Part shown: positions 15,321 through 24,101 of the stretch, piece after piece | How positions within the stretch are numbered: the first letter of the stretch is position 1 | Layout of the letters: each line of letters starts with the position of its first letter | NCBI RefSeq assembly: GCF_003287285.1 | Contig: NZ_QMIG01000034.1 | Location: 1 to 44,514 of the forward strand | Source of the DNA: Phytoactinopolyspora halophila | GTDB taxonomy: Bacteria > Actinomycetota > Actinomycetes > Jiangellales > Jiangellaceae | Reading direction: 5' to 3' | Length of the DNA: 44,514 nucleotides | Made by a program: the position numbers and the translations under genes | The notes under the pieces: generated by a model | Told to the model about the DNA's origin: nothing | The model's input: only the letters and a program-made list of their open reading frames with translations | Databases searched by the model: none

Positions 15321-17188
15321 CCGAACAGGTTGTTCTAGACGTACGGAACCTGGGCCTGGAGTTGAGCCTGGAATCCGGCGGCGTGCCTGTCGTCAGCGGA
15401 GTCACGTTCTCCGTACCGGCTGGACAGATTCTCGGCGTCGTCGGGGAATCAGGATCGGGAAAGTCCCTGACCGCGCTGTCGATCGGCCGCATGTTGCCGC
15501 GGGCAGCCACGGTGGTGAGCGGAAGTATCCACTTTCAGGGTCGCGACATGCTCGAGATGCCCGACGCGGAGGTTGCCGCACTCCGTGGCGCCGAGCTGGG
15601 CATGGTATTCCAAGATCCGCTGGCATTCCTCAATCCGTTGATGACCGTGGGCCAGCAGATCCGCGAGGTGCTCGTCCTGCACGGTATGCCGAAGGACAAG
15701 GCGGAGGTGCGGGCAGTCGAACTGCTGGAACTGGTCGGTGTTCGGGATCCGGAGAAGCGGAAAGACGACTACCCGCACACGTTCTCGGGCGGCATGCGGC
15801 AGCGGGTGATGATCGCGATTGCGGTTGCCAACAACCCGGCCCTGTTGCTGGCCGACGAACCCACGTCCGCCCTCGACGTCACGGTGCAGGAAGGCATCCT
15901 GCGGCTGCTGGCCCGGCTACGTTCCGAGCTCGGCATGGCGTTGGTGCTGATCACACACGACATGAGTCTCGTCGAGGAGATCTGCGACTCGGTCATGGTG
16001 ATGTACGCCGGCCGAGTCGTCGAGCAGGGGAGCGTGCGAGACGTGATCAGGGAACCGCGGCATCCCTACACGCGGGAGCTCATGCGATCGACGCCGCGGC
16101 TGGATCGGCCCACACGTGAGCGCCTGCCCGCCATTGCCGGGAAACCACCGGACGTCACGAGCCGTCCCGACGGGTGCCGGTTCCACCCACGATGTCCGCT
16201 CACCATGGACCGCTGCCGTACCGACGAGCCGGCGCTGGTGGATCGAGGAACGGATACTCCTCACCACGCCGCCTGCTGGGCCGCAGCCGAGCCATTGCCG
16301 GCGTCGACCCCACCGACCCCGGGAAGCTCGAGGACGAGCCAGACCGGATCAGAGGGGACGCCGATCCTCGATGTGCAGGACGTATATGTCAGCTATCAGC
16401 GCAAGGCCCGCTTGTGGCGGCAGCCGGACGAGCGGCCGGTAGTGGAGGGAGTCAGCCTGCGTGCCCATTCCGGCCGAGCGCTCGGGCTCGTCGGCGAGTC
16501 CGGTTGTGGCAAGTCGACGCTTGCACGAACCATCGTCGGGCTCTTGTCGCCCTCTTCCGGCCGCATCAGCATCGACGGCCTGCAATGGACACACGCCAGC
16601 CGGGAGGAACGAAACCGGCTGCGGCGCACGGTGCAGCTTGTGTTCCAAGATCCGTACCTGTCGCTCAACCCACGCCAGACGGTGCGCCAGATTCTTACCG
16701 AGCCCCTGGTGGTACATGGGCTCGCGTCGCGAGAGCGTCGCCAGTCACGGGTGGGTGACCTCATCTCGCACGTCGGTCTTCCGGTGAGTTTGCTCGATCG
16801 GTACCCGTACCAACTGTCCGGCGGCCAGCGGCAGCGGGTCGGAATTGCCAGGGCACTCGCTGTCGAACCCCAGCTGATCGTCGCCGACGAGCCGGTATCG
16901 GCGCTCGACGTCTCGGTGCAAGCACAGATCATCAATCTCCTGGCTGACCTGCGAGATGAGCTCGATCTCGGATATGTCGTGATCGCGCACGATCTGAGCG
17001 TCGTGCGCCACCTGTGCGACGAGGTGGCGGTCATGCGCGCCGGAAAGATTGTCGAGCATGGACCCACGTCGGAGATCTTCAGTGCACCACAACACCCGTA
17101 CACCCTGTCCTTGCTCGCGGCTTCCCCCGGTTCGCCGTGGGCCCGCCCGGAACCCGCCATTGATGCCGTCGATGAGGTGACTGAATGA
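15317..17188 (+). CDS. Fused DppD-DppF dual ATPase of the importer
   Basis: A 623-residue protein carrying both ATPase halves, as in GsiA-type transporters. The first half (about 1-330) has Walker A GESGSGKSLT, signature FSGGMRQRV, Walker B LLLADEPTSALD, then the oligopeptide C-terminal block RFHPRCPLTMDRC. A Pro/Ser/Thr linker of about 25 residues joins it to the second half (about 350-623) with GESGCGKSTLA, LSGGQRQRVGIARAL, LIVADEPVSALD and the end block APQHPYTLSLL. All catalytic elements are intact in both halves. The Cys residues in the first C-terminal block may hold a metal or iron-sulfur site, as suggested for DppD. Start and stop overlap the neighbours. Confidence 0.93.
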   Translation: MTEQVVLDVRNLGLELSLESGGVPVVSGVTFSVPAGQILGVVGESGSGKSLTALSIGRMLPRAATVVSGSIHFQGRDMLEMPDAEVAALRGAELGMVFQDPLAFLNPLMTVGQQIREVLVLHGMPKDKAEVRAVELLELVGVRDPEKRKDDYPHTFSGGMRQRVMIAIAVANNPALLLADEPTSALDVTVQEGILRLLARLRSELGMALVLITHDMSLVEEICDSVMVMYAGRVVEQGSVRDVIREPRHPYTRELMRSTPRLDRPTRERLPAIAGKPPDVTSRPDGCRFHPRCPLTMDRCRTDEPALVDRGTDTPHHAACWAAAEPLPASTPPTPGSSRTSQTGSEGTPILDVQDVYVSYQRKARLWRQPDERPVVEGVSLRAHSGRALGLVGESGCGKSTLARTIVGLLSPSSGRISIDGLQWTHASREERNRLRRTVQLVFQDPYLSLNPRQTVRQILTEPLVVHGLASRERRQSRVGDLISHVGLPVSLLDRYPYQLSGGQRQRVGIARALAVEPQLIVADEPVSALDVSVQAQIINLLADLRDELDLGYVVIAHDLSVVRHLCDEVAVMRAGKIVEHGPTSEIFSAPQHPYTLSLLAASPGSPWARPEPAIDAVDEVTE

Positions 17189-18687
17189 GTGACAGACCGA
17201 ACATCGTCTGGTTGTTCTCCGACCAACACCGTGCCGACGTTCTCGGCGCGGCCGGCCACCCGGTCGTTAGAACTCCCCATCTCGATCGGCTCGCCGAGGA
17301 AGGCGTCCTGTTCGACGACGCGTACTGCCAAGCCCCCCTGTGCGTTCCGGCACGAGTCTCGTTGCTCACCGAACGATACGTTCGTGACCACGGCGCATTC
17401 GACAACGACTGCGAACCCCGCTCCGACCTTCCCACCCTCCCGCAGGCCATCCGAAACGTCGGCTACGACACGGTCGCGGTGGGCAAGATGCACCTCTTCC
17501 CGACACCCGGCGACCTCGACGAAGGGCTGGGTCGCATGCGCGAACTCGGATTCACGGAAGTGTATGAAGAGATCGGGAAGCTGTCGTCCGGGCTGGTTCG
17601 TACGGGATACACCGACTACCTGGCTGCGCACGGATATCTGGAGACGTACCGGGAGTTCATGCGCGAACGGTCGCCGCTGATCAGGATGGGCCGTGCCGAC
17701 GATCCTGACTATGAAGGTAAACCGACCTGGGTGGTGGACCCGTGTCCACTGCCTCCGGAGCATTATCTGGATGCCTATGTCGGCAGGCAGGCCGCCCGCT
17801 GGATCGATTCGCGATCAGAGTCGGATCCCTTCTTCCTGTGGGTTGGATTTCCTGGGCCGCATGATCCGTGGGACGCTCCGGATCAGTACGTGGAGAAATA
17901 CCGTGACGACGAGATTCCGCTCGACTCCACCAAGCGGCCGGAGGTCCCCGGTAGCGGCCCGCTCAGCACGCTTCTCAACACATTTCTGGACTACAGCAGC
18001 AGCGATACGCTCACTGACCAGCGTATTCGTGAAGTAAGGCGGCACTACTATGCGAACGTGACTGTCATCGACGACGCCATCGGAGAGATCGTGGCTGCTC
18101 TTGAAAGGCAAGGTCTCGATGAGAACACCTGGATCGTCTACTCGGCCGATCACGGTGAGATGCTCGGGACTCACGGTCTGCTCAACAAGATGGTGTTCTA
18201 CGATCCGGCGGTCCGGGTTCCGCTCGTCGTTCGGCCTCCCGGCGGGGCGTCGTCCGGCCGACGAGTGAGCGGACTGGTGGAACACGTCGACCTCTCCGCG
18301 ACGCTTCGGGCGATTGCGGGCGCAGACGAGATACCGGACGGAGCCGGGCGATCCTTCCGTGACGTCTTCTCGGGATCCGACGTGGCGGGCCGAGACCATG
18401 TGATCAGCGAAAATCACGGCTTCGCCATGTTCCGCACGAACCGGTACAAGTTGGTGATCTACGAGCGCGATCTGCAGCCGGTGCAGTTGTTCGATCTCCA
18501 CATGGATCCGATCGAAGACCACGATCTGGTCGATGATCCCGCGTACCAGGAGGTCGTCGCCGACCTGATGAATGACCACGTCCGTCCGTTTCTGGCCACC
18601 CAACCGGCCCGGCCCGGTCCTGACCTGGTCGAGCGGTCGGGACGGATGGGCCTAGGGCTTCGAGACACGAGCCCGCAGGATACGTGA
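17185..18687 (+). CDS. Sulfatase, cytoplasmic type
   Basis: A 500-residue type I sulfatase. The metal site begins at D13-Q14 in WLFSDQH; the formylglycine motif is C53-V-P-A-R57 in APLCVPARVSLLTERY; GKMHLFP supplies the usual Lys/His pair; PGPHDPWDAP and SADHGEMLGTHG supply the other His and metal-binding Asp. There is no signal peptide, so it should act in the cytoplasm after import. The cysteine requires oxidation to formylglycine by a separate enzyme not encoded here. The sequence most resembles arylsulfatase/choline-sulfatase-like enzymes; the substrate is not readable. ATG overlaps the ATPase stop, linking desulfation directly to uptake. Confidence 0.9.
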   Translation: MSDRPNIVWLFSDQHRADVLGAAGHPVVRTPHLDRLAEEGVLFDDAYCQAPLCVPARVSLLTERYVRDHGAFDNDCEPRSDLPTLPQAIRNVGYDTVAVGKMHLFPTPGDLDEGLGRMRELGFTEVYEEIGKLSSGLVRTGYTDYLAAHGYLETYREFMRERSPLIRMGRADDPDYEGKPTWVVDPCPLPPEHYLDAYVGRQAARWIDSRSESDPFFLWVGFPGPHDPWDAPDQYVEKYRDDEIPLDSTKRPEVPGSGPLSTLLNTFLDYSSSDTLTDQRIREVRRHYYANVTVIDDAIGEIVAALERQGLDENTWIVYSADHGEMLGTHGLLNKMVFYDPAVRVPLVVRPPGGASSGRRVSGLVEHVDLSATLRAIAGADEIPDGAGRSFRDVFSGSDVAGRDHVISENHGFAMFRTNRYKLVIYERDLQPVQLFDLHMDPIEDHDLVDDPAYQEVVADLMNDHVRPFLATQPARPGPDLVERSGRMGLGLRDTSPQDT

Positions 18688-18700
18688 GGAAGTAGGCACC

Positions 18701-19588
18701 ATGGCACGTATAGGCTTTATCGGCCTCGGCGCGATGGGCGCGCCTATGGCCACCAATATCCTCGCCGGCGGACACCAGCTAATGGTGTACGACACGAACT
18801 CGGCGGCCGTGGAGGCGTTGCGAGAACTCGGTGCGGACATCGCTGCCGACGTCTCCGAAATGGCGGAATCGCGCGACGTGATCATCACCATGCTGCCCCA
18901 TCCCACGGCGGTCGAGGAGATCGTTCTCGGGCCGGATGGGCTCGTCGCGAGCGGTCTTCGACCCGGCAGAACCTTCGTCGATATGAGCACCGGTGACCCG
19001 CTGACCGCCCAACGGCTTGCAGAAACGCTCGAGTCGAAGGGTGTCTTCGCTGTCGACTGCCCAGTGGGCCGTACACCCGAGCACGCCAAGGAAGGCGCGT
19101 TGCTGCTCTTGGCAGGGGGGAGCAGCGATGCGGTCGAGCGAGCGCGGCCGGTGCTGATGTGCATGGGTGACGAGCTCGTGCACTGCGGCGGCCCCGGGAC
19201 CGGGCAGGCAATGAAACTCGTCAACAACATGCTCACCATCACCGTGATGCAAGGGGTGGGTGAAGTGCTGGGCGTCGGCCTCCAAGCCGGCTTACCCCTC
19301 GATCTCATGCGAGAGGTGACGGCCAAGACGCTGGCCCAAACCTCGGTCATGGACAAGGCCCTGCCGGCGAAGGCATTCGTTGGAGACCTCTCACCGGGCT
19401 TCGCGCTCCGCCTGGCCGAGAAGGACATCCGCCTCGCAGTCCAGCTAGCGGCGAACTTGAGTCTCTCGACGCCGGTCGCCGAACGCGCCCTCCAGCGCTG
19501 CACCGAACTCGTCGCTAGCGGCCACGCCGACCACGACATCGGCATCCTCGCTGCCGAGCAGGCCGGCCTCGACAAGGGGCAGTCGTGA
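18701..19588 (+). CDS. NAD(P)-dependent beta-hydroxyacid dehydrogenase (HIBADH family)
   Basis: A 295-residue protein starting at ATG 18701, 13 bases after the sulfatase stop. The N-terminal Rossmann fold has GFIGLGAMGAPMATNI; DMSTGDPLTAQRL and VDCPVGRTPEHAKEG match the substrate-loop and hinge motifs; the catalytic Lys lies in GQAMKLVNNML at about residue 170. This family includes tartronate semialdehyde reductase (GarR), 3-hydroxyisobutyrate dehydrogenase and sulfolactaldehyde reductase (YihU). In this context either sugar-acid or sulfo-sugar C3 aldehyde chemistry fits; the sequence does not decide. The usual DAPVSGG is DCPVGRT here, so the substrate loop is unusual. Its stop overlaps the SDR start by four bases. 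Confidence 0.88.
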   Translation: MARIGFIGLGAMGAPMATNILAGGHQLMVYDTNSAAVEALRELGADIAADVSEMAESRDVIITMLPHPTAVEEIVLGPDGLVASGLRPGRTFVDMSTGDPLTAQRLAETLESKGVFAVDCPVGRTPEHAKEGALLLLAGGSSDAVERARPVLMCMGDELVHCGGPGTGQAMKLVNNMLTITVMQGVGEVLGVGLQAGLPLDLMREVTAKTLAQTSVMDKALPAKAFVGDLSPGFALRLAEKDIRLAVQLAANLSLSTPVAERALQRCTELVASGHADHDIGILAAEQAGLDKGQS

Positions 19589-20367
19589 GGCTTGACGGGA
19601 AGCGTGCCGTCGTCACGGGTGCGGCGAGTCGGGGTATCGGCCGGGCCATCGTGGATGCGTTCCGGGCGGAGGCAGCGGACGTCGCGATCATCGACATCCG
19701 TTCACCGATGGATCCGGCGGACACACCGATGGACGAACCGGCGGACCACGGCAGGCCGGCCTCCTCCGCGTCGCCCGCACCTTTGATGATCAAAGCCGAC
19801 GTGTCCGATCCCGACCAGCTCACCGGTGCGCTACGGCAGGCGCGCGACGAGATGGGCTCGATCGACGTTCTGGTCAACGCGGCCGCGATGGCCGCCCGCA
19901 AACCCTTTCTGGAGCTCACGCTCGCCGACTGGGATCAGGTGCACGCGGTGAACCTGCGGCCGTACTTTGTCGCTACCCGGTGGGTCGGTCAACTCCTCGT
20001 CGATCGGGGCGCTCCCGGTTCGATCATCAACGTCGCGTCGATCACCGCCAGCATCGGCGTCGCCGGTCAGGCGCATTACGCCGCCGCCAAAGGCGGGATC
20101 GTGAGTCTCACCCGGGCGGCCGCAGTGGAGCTGGCACCGCACCAGATACGGGTCAACTCGATCTCGCCTGGCACCGTCGAATCGGATTTCAACCGCCAGC
20201 TGCTGGCGGATCCCGAGTTCCGGACGATGCGTACCGAGCCCATACCGCTTGGCCGTGTCGGGCAACCGCGCGAGATCGCAGGCGTGGCCACCCTCCTCGC
20301 GTCCGACGAGGGGAGCTTCATCACCGGAACCGACATTCACGTTGACGGGGGACAGTTGGCATGTTGA
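19585..20367 (+). CDS. Short-chain dehydrogenase/reductase
   Basis: A 260-residue classical SDR. The NAD(P) motif is TGAASRGIGRAI (about residues 11-22), followed by DVS, the structural NAA in LVNAAA, and the triad with Ser in NVASITAS and Tyr/Lys in AHYAAAKGG, then RVNSISPGTVESD and the end block TDIHVDGGQ. A short Pro/Met/Asp-rich insertion sits between the second strand (IIDIRSP) and the adenine-ring strand (MIKADVSD). In sugar-acid pathways such enzymes oxidise a sugar at C1 or C2, or reduce a keto-acid; the direction is unknown. Both ends overlap neighbours. Confidence 0.9.
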   Translation: MRLDGKRAVVTGAASRGIGRAIVDAFRAEAADVAIIDIRSPMDPADTPMDEPADHGRPASSASPAPLMIKADVSDPDQLTGALRQARDEMGSIDVLVNAAAMAARKPFLELTLADWDQVHAVNLRPYFVATRWVGQLLVDRGAPGSIINVASITASIGVAGQAHYAAAKGGIVSLTRAAAVELAPHQIRVNSISPGTVESDFNRQLLADPEFRTMRTEPIPLGRVGQPREIAGVATLLASDEGSFITGTDIHVDGGQLAC

Positions 20368-20705
20368 ATGCAGATGCGCCGCACACAGCGGCTACACCCG
20401 ACCCTGCACGCGCCGACGCGCGTGCCCTGCTGCTCAACGCCGACGACAACGTCGCCACGATGATGAGCCCGGCATCCGCGGGTGATCGGGTCGCCGTCGA
20501 GAGCGAGGGCGACCCGGGCGCCGTCATCATCGTGGCCGACGACGTGGCCGTGGGACACAAGATCGCCTTGACGGACCTGGCATCCGGTGAGGAGATCCGC
20601 AAGTACGGCGGCGAGGTCATCGGGGTCGCATCGCAGGACATTCGGAGCGGAGAGCACGTGCACGAGCACAACGTGCGCGGTATCGAACCAGGTGGACAAA
20701 CGTGA
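20361..20705 (+). CDS. UxaA-family small subunit (SAF domain)
   Basis: A 114-residue protein matching the N-terminal SAF domain of altronate-dehydratase-type enzymes: ALLLNADDNVATMM, then VAVGHKIALTDLASGE, KYGGEVIGVAS, and HVHEHNVRG. The His in VGHKIAL and the HVHEHN motif are conserved in the family. The N-terminus has an extra 22 or so residues. In altronate dehydratase this domain and the catalytic domain are fused; here they are split as in (R)-sulfolactate sulfo-lyase (SuyA/SuyB) and some galactarate/altronate dehydratases. The start overlaps the SDR end by seven bases; the stop overlaps the large-subunit gene by four. Confidence 0.88.
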   Translation: MLNADAPHTAATPDPARADARALLLNADDNVATMMSPASAGDRVAVESEGDPGAVIIVADDVAVGHKIALTDLASGEEIRKYGGEVIGVASQDIRSGEHVHEHNVRGIEPGGQT

Positions 20706-21850
20706 GAGACATTGCATTGTATCGACGTCAGGACGGCAGGGCAGGCAGCCGCAACCAGCTGCTGATCATCGCGCCCGAGGTGCTGGCCAACTCGGTCGCC
20801 CGCCGGATCGCGGGCGCGGTCGCCGACGCGGTACTGGTCGTCGAGCCTGCCGGGCGGGCTCTGGTCGATGTGGACCGGGAGACGACGCTGCGGACGCTGA
20901 CCGGACTCGCGGCACATCCCAACGTCGGAGCGGTCCTGATCGTCGCCTACGACGCGGCACTCGCTGAGCACATGGCGGCTGCCGCGCGAGACGTCGGCAC
21001 CCCGGCTGCGGTTCTGGACATGGTCGAGTGCGGCAGCACGATCGAGGCGACGTCCGCTGGTATCCGCCTGAGCACGCAGCTTGCCATCGAAGCATCCGAA
21101 CGGATTCGCGAACCGGCCGAACCACGTGACCTGATCGTGGGATTGAAGTGCGGCCTGTCCGACGGCCTGTCCGGGCTCGTGCTCAATCCGGTCGTTGGCA
21201 GGGTAGTCGACAAACTCGTCGACAGGGGAGCCCGTTGCATGTTCGGTGAGAGCGCGGAGATCTGGGGCGCCGAGCACATCCTGGCCAGGCGAGCTCGGTC
21301 GGATGTACTGGGTAAGAAAATGGTAGCGACAGTGCGAGAACGGCATGATCGGTCGAGTTCCGCGGACATGGAGACGGCAGTCGTCGGTCCGGAAAACCGA
21401 AGTGGTGGGATTACGACGCTGACGGAAAAGGCATTGGGCAACGTCGCCAAGACCGGCAGTGCGCCCATCGACGGTCTGTTGAATTATGCTGAAGCGCCGC
21501 CCAAGCCGGGGCTCTACTTCATGGATACCCCTGTAGCGGCGGCCGAAGCGACCACGGGTCTCGTCGCCGGAGGTGCTCACGCGTTGCTGTTCACCACCGG
21601 TGTCGGCAACCCCTTCGGTCATCTCGTGGCTCCCACCGTCAAGGTGGGGTGGAGCGACGAGTCGACCGTCGCACGTCGAGATCATCTCGATGTCGACCTG
21701 GGTCCGGTGGTAGCCGGTGAGGAAAGCTTGGAATGTGCCGCCGATCGGGTGCTCGAGGCGCTGCTGCGGGTCGCGGGTGGGCGGCTCACTCGAGCGGAAG
21801 TGATCAAAGAAGGTGGGTACGCGGTTGCCCGGGAGGCTCCGAGTGTCTGA
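20702..21850 (+). CDS. UxaA-family large subunit (dehydratase or sulfo-lyase)
   Basis: A 382-residue catalytic subunit. Family blocks are VGLKCGLSDGLSGLVLNPVV near residue 145, LVDRGARCMFGESAEIWGAE, GGITTLTEKALGNVAKTG, LYFMDTPVAAAEATTG and LFTTGVGNPFGH. These match the C-terminal catalytic region of altronate/galactarate dehydratase and of the SuyB sulfo-lyase. The reaction is beta-elimination of water, or of sulfite, from a 2-hydroxy acid, using an iron- or manganese-type metal site. With a sulfatase in the operon, both readings are open. GTG start overlaps the small-subunit stop, and its own end overlaps the ROK start by eight bases. Confidence 0.88.
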   Translation: MRDIALYRRQDGRAGSRNQLLIIAPEVLANSVARRIAGAVADAVLVVEPAGRALVDVDRETTLRTLTGLAAHPNVGAVLIVAYDAALAEHMAAAARDVGTPAAVLDMVECGSTIEATSAGIRLSTQLAIEASERIREPAEPRDLIVGLKCGLSDGLSGLVLNPVVGRVVDKLVDRGARCMFGESAEIWGAEHILARRARSDVLGKKMVATVRERHDRSSSADMETAVVGPENRSGGITTLTEKALGNVAKTGSAPIDGLLNYAEAPPKPGLYFMDTPVAAAEATTGLVAGGAHALLFTTGVGNPFGHLVAPTVKVGWSDESTVARRDHLDVDLGPVVAGEESLECAADRVLEALLRVAGGRLTRAEVIKEGGYAVAREAPSV

Positions 21851-23066
21851 CACCGGGTCGTGGTTGTCCGCACAGGCGCCTCCGGCGATCCGGCAGCAGA
21901 ACGTCGCGGCCACCGTGCGGACGGTTCTCGTCCACGGCCCCATCGCCCGCAAGGAGATCGCACGTCTGACCGGTCTCAGCGCGGCCAGTGTGAGCAAGGT
22001 GACCGCAAACCTGCTCAGGGCGGGACTGCTGTATGAGCTACCGAGCGAGCCGATGCCGGGAAACGCGGGAGCCCCTCGCGTGCCGCTGGACTTCGCCCGG
22101 GAACGGTATGCGGTGCTCGGCGTCCACATCGGGGCCTTGCGGACGACGATCGGCCTGGTAGACGTCCGCGGTGCCGCTATCGTCGACGAGCGTTACGAGC
22201 ACGAACATACCGAGCCTGACGACATATTGAACGATGCGGCACGGCACATCAACAACTTCGTCGAACGATACGGCGAAGAAAGACACCTGCTGGGCGTGGG
22301 TGTCACGTTGGCCGGATGGATCGACTCCGAGTCCGGAATCGTGATCGAGCATGACACGCTCGGCTGGCGCAATGTCCCCGTTCAGGCGGAGCTAGCCGCT
22401 CGCATCGAGCTACCTGTGCTCGTGGAGAGTAGCGTGCGTGCACGCGCTCTTGCCGAGCTCTGGTCTGGCGCGGCCAAGACCGTAGGAAGCCTGGTCTATC
22501 TGTTCATCGGCACCGTGGTGGACGCCGCCATCGTCATCGACCGGAACGTCCACTATGGGCCGAGGTCCGCCGCCGGTACCATAGCTCACCTCCAACTCGA
22601 CGATCGCGACGCTCGGTGCGACTGCGGTCGGAGTGGTTGCGTTCAGGCATACGTCACCGACCTGGCCGCGGTCCGACATGCGCGGGAGCGGGGCATCACC
22701 GGCGTGACGACGATTCAAGAACTGGTCGCTCGCGCGCGTGACGGCGACGAGTCCGCTACGGCCGTGCTGCGGGAGCGGGCAGAGAAGGTGGGCGAGACTG
22801 CCGCGATCATGCTGGACATGATCGATCCTGACATCGTCGTCTTCTCGGACAACGCGGTTACGGACACGCCCGATTACCTGTCCGCCGTCCGGCGCGGTGC
22901 GTCGAATCGTGCGCATACGGCGATTGATACGGAACGTCTGATCGTGCCCACGTCCTTTGCCGAGCAGGCCATCGTGATCGCCCCGGCTACGCGAGTCCTG
23001 GATGCGTTCTATGAGGCCCCCCTGGCGTTCCTGACGAACACGACCGCCGAGGAACCATCACTATGA
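21843..23066 (+). CDS. ROK-family transcriptional regulator
   Basis: A 407-residue protein; the GTG at 21843 gives the usual short N-terminus, and it overlaps the upstream stop by eight bases. Residues 25-75 form a winged helix-turn-helix (PIARKEIARLTGLSAASVSK). The ROK sugar-kinase-like body follows, with VLGVHIGALRTTIGLVD as the phosphate-loop-like start and the zinc site CDCGRSGCVQAYV (C-x-C-x4-C). The typical Asp-Gly glucokinase residues are not preserved, so it is a regulator, not a kinase. It is encoded within the operon it most likely represses; the dyad at 11856-11882 is the best candidate operator. A sugar or sugar-acid inducer is expected. Confidence 0.9.
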   Translation: MSDTGSWLSAQAPPAIRQQNVAATVRTVLVHGPIARKEIARLTGLSAASVSKVTANLLRAGLLYELPSEPMPGNAGAPRVPLDFARERYAVLGVHIGALRTTIGLVDVRGAAIVDERYEHEHTEPDDILNDAARHINNFVERYGEERHLLGVGVTLAGWIDSESGIVIEHDTLGWRNVPVQAELAARIELPVLVESSVRARALAELWSGAAKTVGSLVYLFIGTVVDAAIVIDRNVHYGPRSAAGTIAHLQLDDRDARCDCGRSGCVQAYVTDLAAVRHARERGITGVTTIQELVARARDGDESATAVLRERAEKVGETAAIMLDMIDPDIVVFSDNAVTDTPDYLSAVRRGASNRAHTAIDTERLIVPTSFAEQAIVIAPATRVLDAFYEAPLAFLTNTTAEEPSL

Positions 23067-23087
23067 GATCCGCCGTAAGGAGTTGCT

Positions 23088-24044
23088 GTGCACAGTGACC
23101 AACTTTTGCCAGGTGAAGGCCAGATCAAGTCGCTTGGTCTCCAAGTCACACAGCCCCGGTCCACCACGTCCGAAGGCCGATTTCCGGACGGGGGTGCATG
23201 GCGGGTGGAGATTCCATCAGTCGAGGGGCCGGAACCACTCCGCGCCGTGCTGGAGGAGAGCCGTGAGCGAGGCGTTCCGGTGCACCGGGTCAGTCAGGGC
23301 AGCGGCGTCATGATGTTGGATGATGCCGAGATCAAGGACATGGTGGCCGTGGCCCAGGACGGGGGCGCCGAGTTGTCCTTGTTCCTGGGGCCACGCGGTA
23401 TTTGGGATATCGGTGCCGCCGTGACGTCCGCCTCCGGCGGATCCGGCCCGCGTGCCCGTGGCCGCGATCAACTCGGTCAGTGTCTGGAAGACGTCGTGCG
23501 CGCCGCCGAACTCGGTGTGCGTAACGTGTTGGTCGCGGACGAAGGCGTCCTGTGGGCGTGCCACCAGCTTCGGGAGCAGTCCGAGTTGCCGCAGGATATG
23601 CGATTCAAGGTCAGTATCCTCGCCGGTCCGGTCAACCCGGCATCCGTCATTGTTGTGGCGGGGCTCGGGGCCGATTCGATCAATGTGCCGAGCGATCTCA
23701 CCGTCGCACAGGTAGCCGAGTTACGGGCGGCGTGCCCGGTGGCCATCGACTTCTATCTCGAGTCGCCGGACGATGCCGGCGGCATCGTCCGGCTCTACGA
23801 TGCCGCCGAACTGATCCGGGTGAGTTCGCCCATCTATCTCAAATTCGGGCTACGGAATGCTCCCGCGATCTACCCGGCGGGTGGGCACTTGCGCGCGTCC
23901 GCCACGGAGACGGCGCGCGAGCGAGTGCGGCGAGCCCGGCTGGCGCTCGACATCATGGAGCGCGGCGGTGGTGCGTCGCTGCCCATGTCGCCGGTCGGCG
24001 ATCCGCAGCTACCGGTACCCGCGCGCTTCCCGGTGCCGGCATGA
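23088..24044 (+). CDS. TIM-barrel protein resembling peptidase U32 family
   Basis: A 318-residue protein starting at GTG 23088 behind AAGGAG. The sequence alternates beta strands and helices as in a TIM barrel: GVPVHRVSQG, GGAELSLFLGPRG, LGVRNVLVADEGVLW, MRFKVSILAGPVNP, GADSINVPSDLT, CPVAIDFYLES, ELIRVSSPIYLKFGLRN, and the end YPAGGHL. This resembles proteins annotated as U32-like peptidases in actinobacteria, though the U32 catalytic signature is not clearly present. In an operon of sugar-acid enzymes lacking a recognisable aldolase, it could be the missing lyase or isomerase. Both readings are tentative. No signal peptide. Confidence 0.65.
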   Translation: MHSDQLLPGEGQIKSLGLQVTQPRSTTSEGRFPDGGAWRVEIPSVEGPEPLRAVLEESRERGVPVHRVSQGSGVMMLDDAEIKDMVAVAQDGGAELSLFLGPRGIWDIGAAVTSASGGSGPRARGRDQLGQCLEDVVRAAELGVRNVLVADEGVLWACHQLREQSELPQDMRFKVSILAGPVNPASVIVVAGLGADSINVPSDLTVAQVAELRAACPVAIDFYLESPDDAGGIVRLYDAAELIRVSSPIYLKFGLRNAPAIYPAGGHLRASATETARERVRRARLALDIMERGGGASLPMSPVGDPQLPVPARFPVPA

Positions 24045-24101
24045 GCGCGGCCGTCCGGTGCAGCGAGATGCTTCTGAAGCGGGCGTCGATTGTTCGCTGC
24101 G

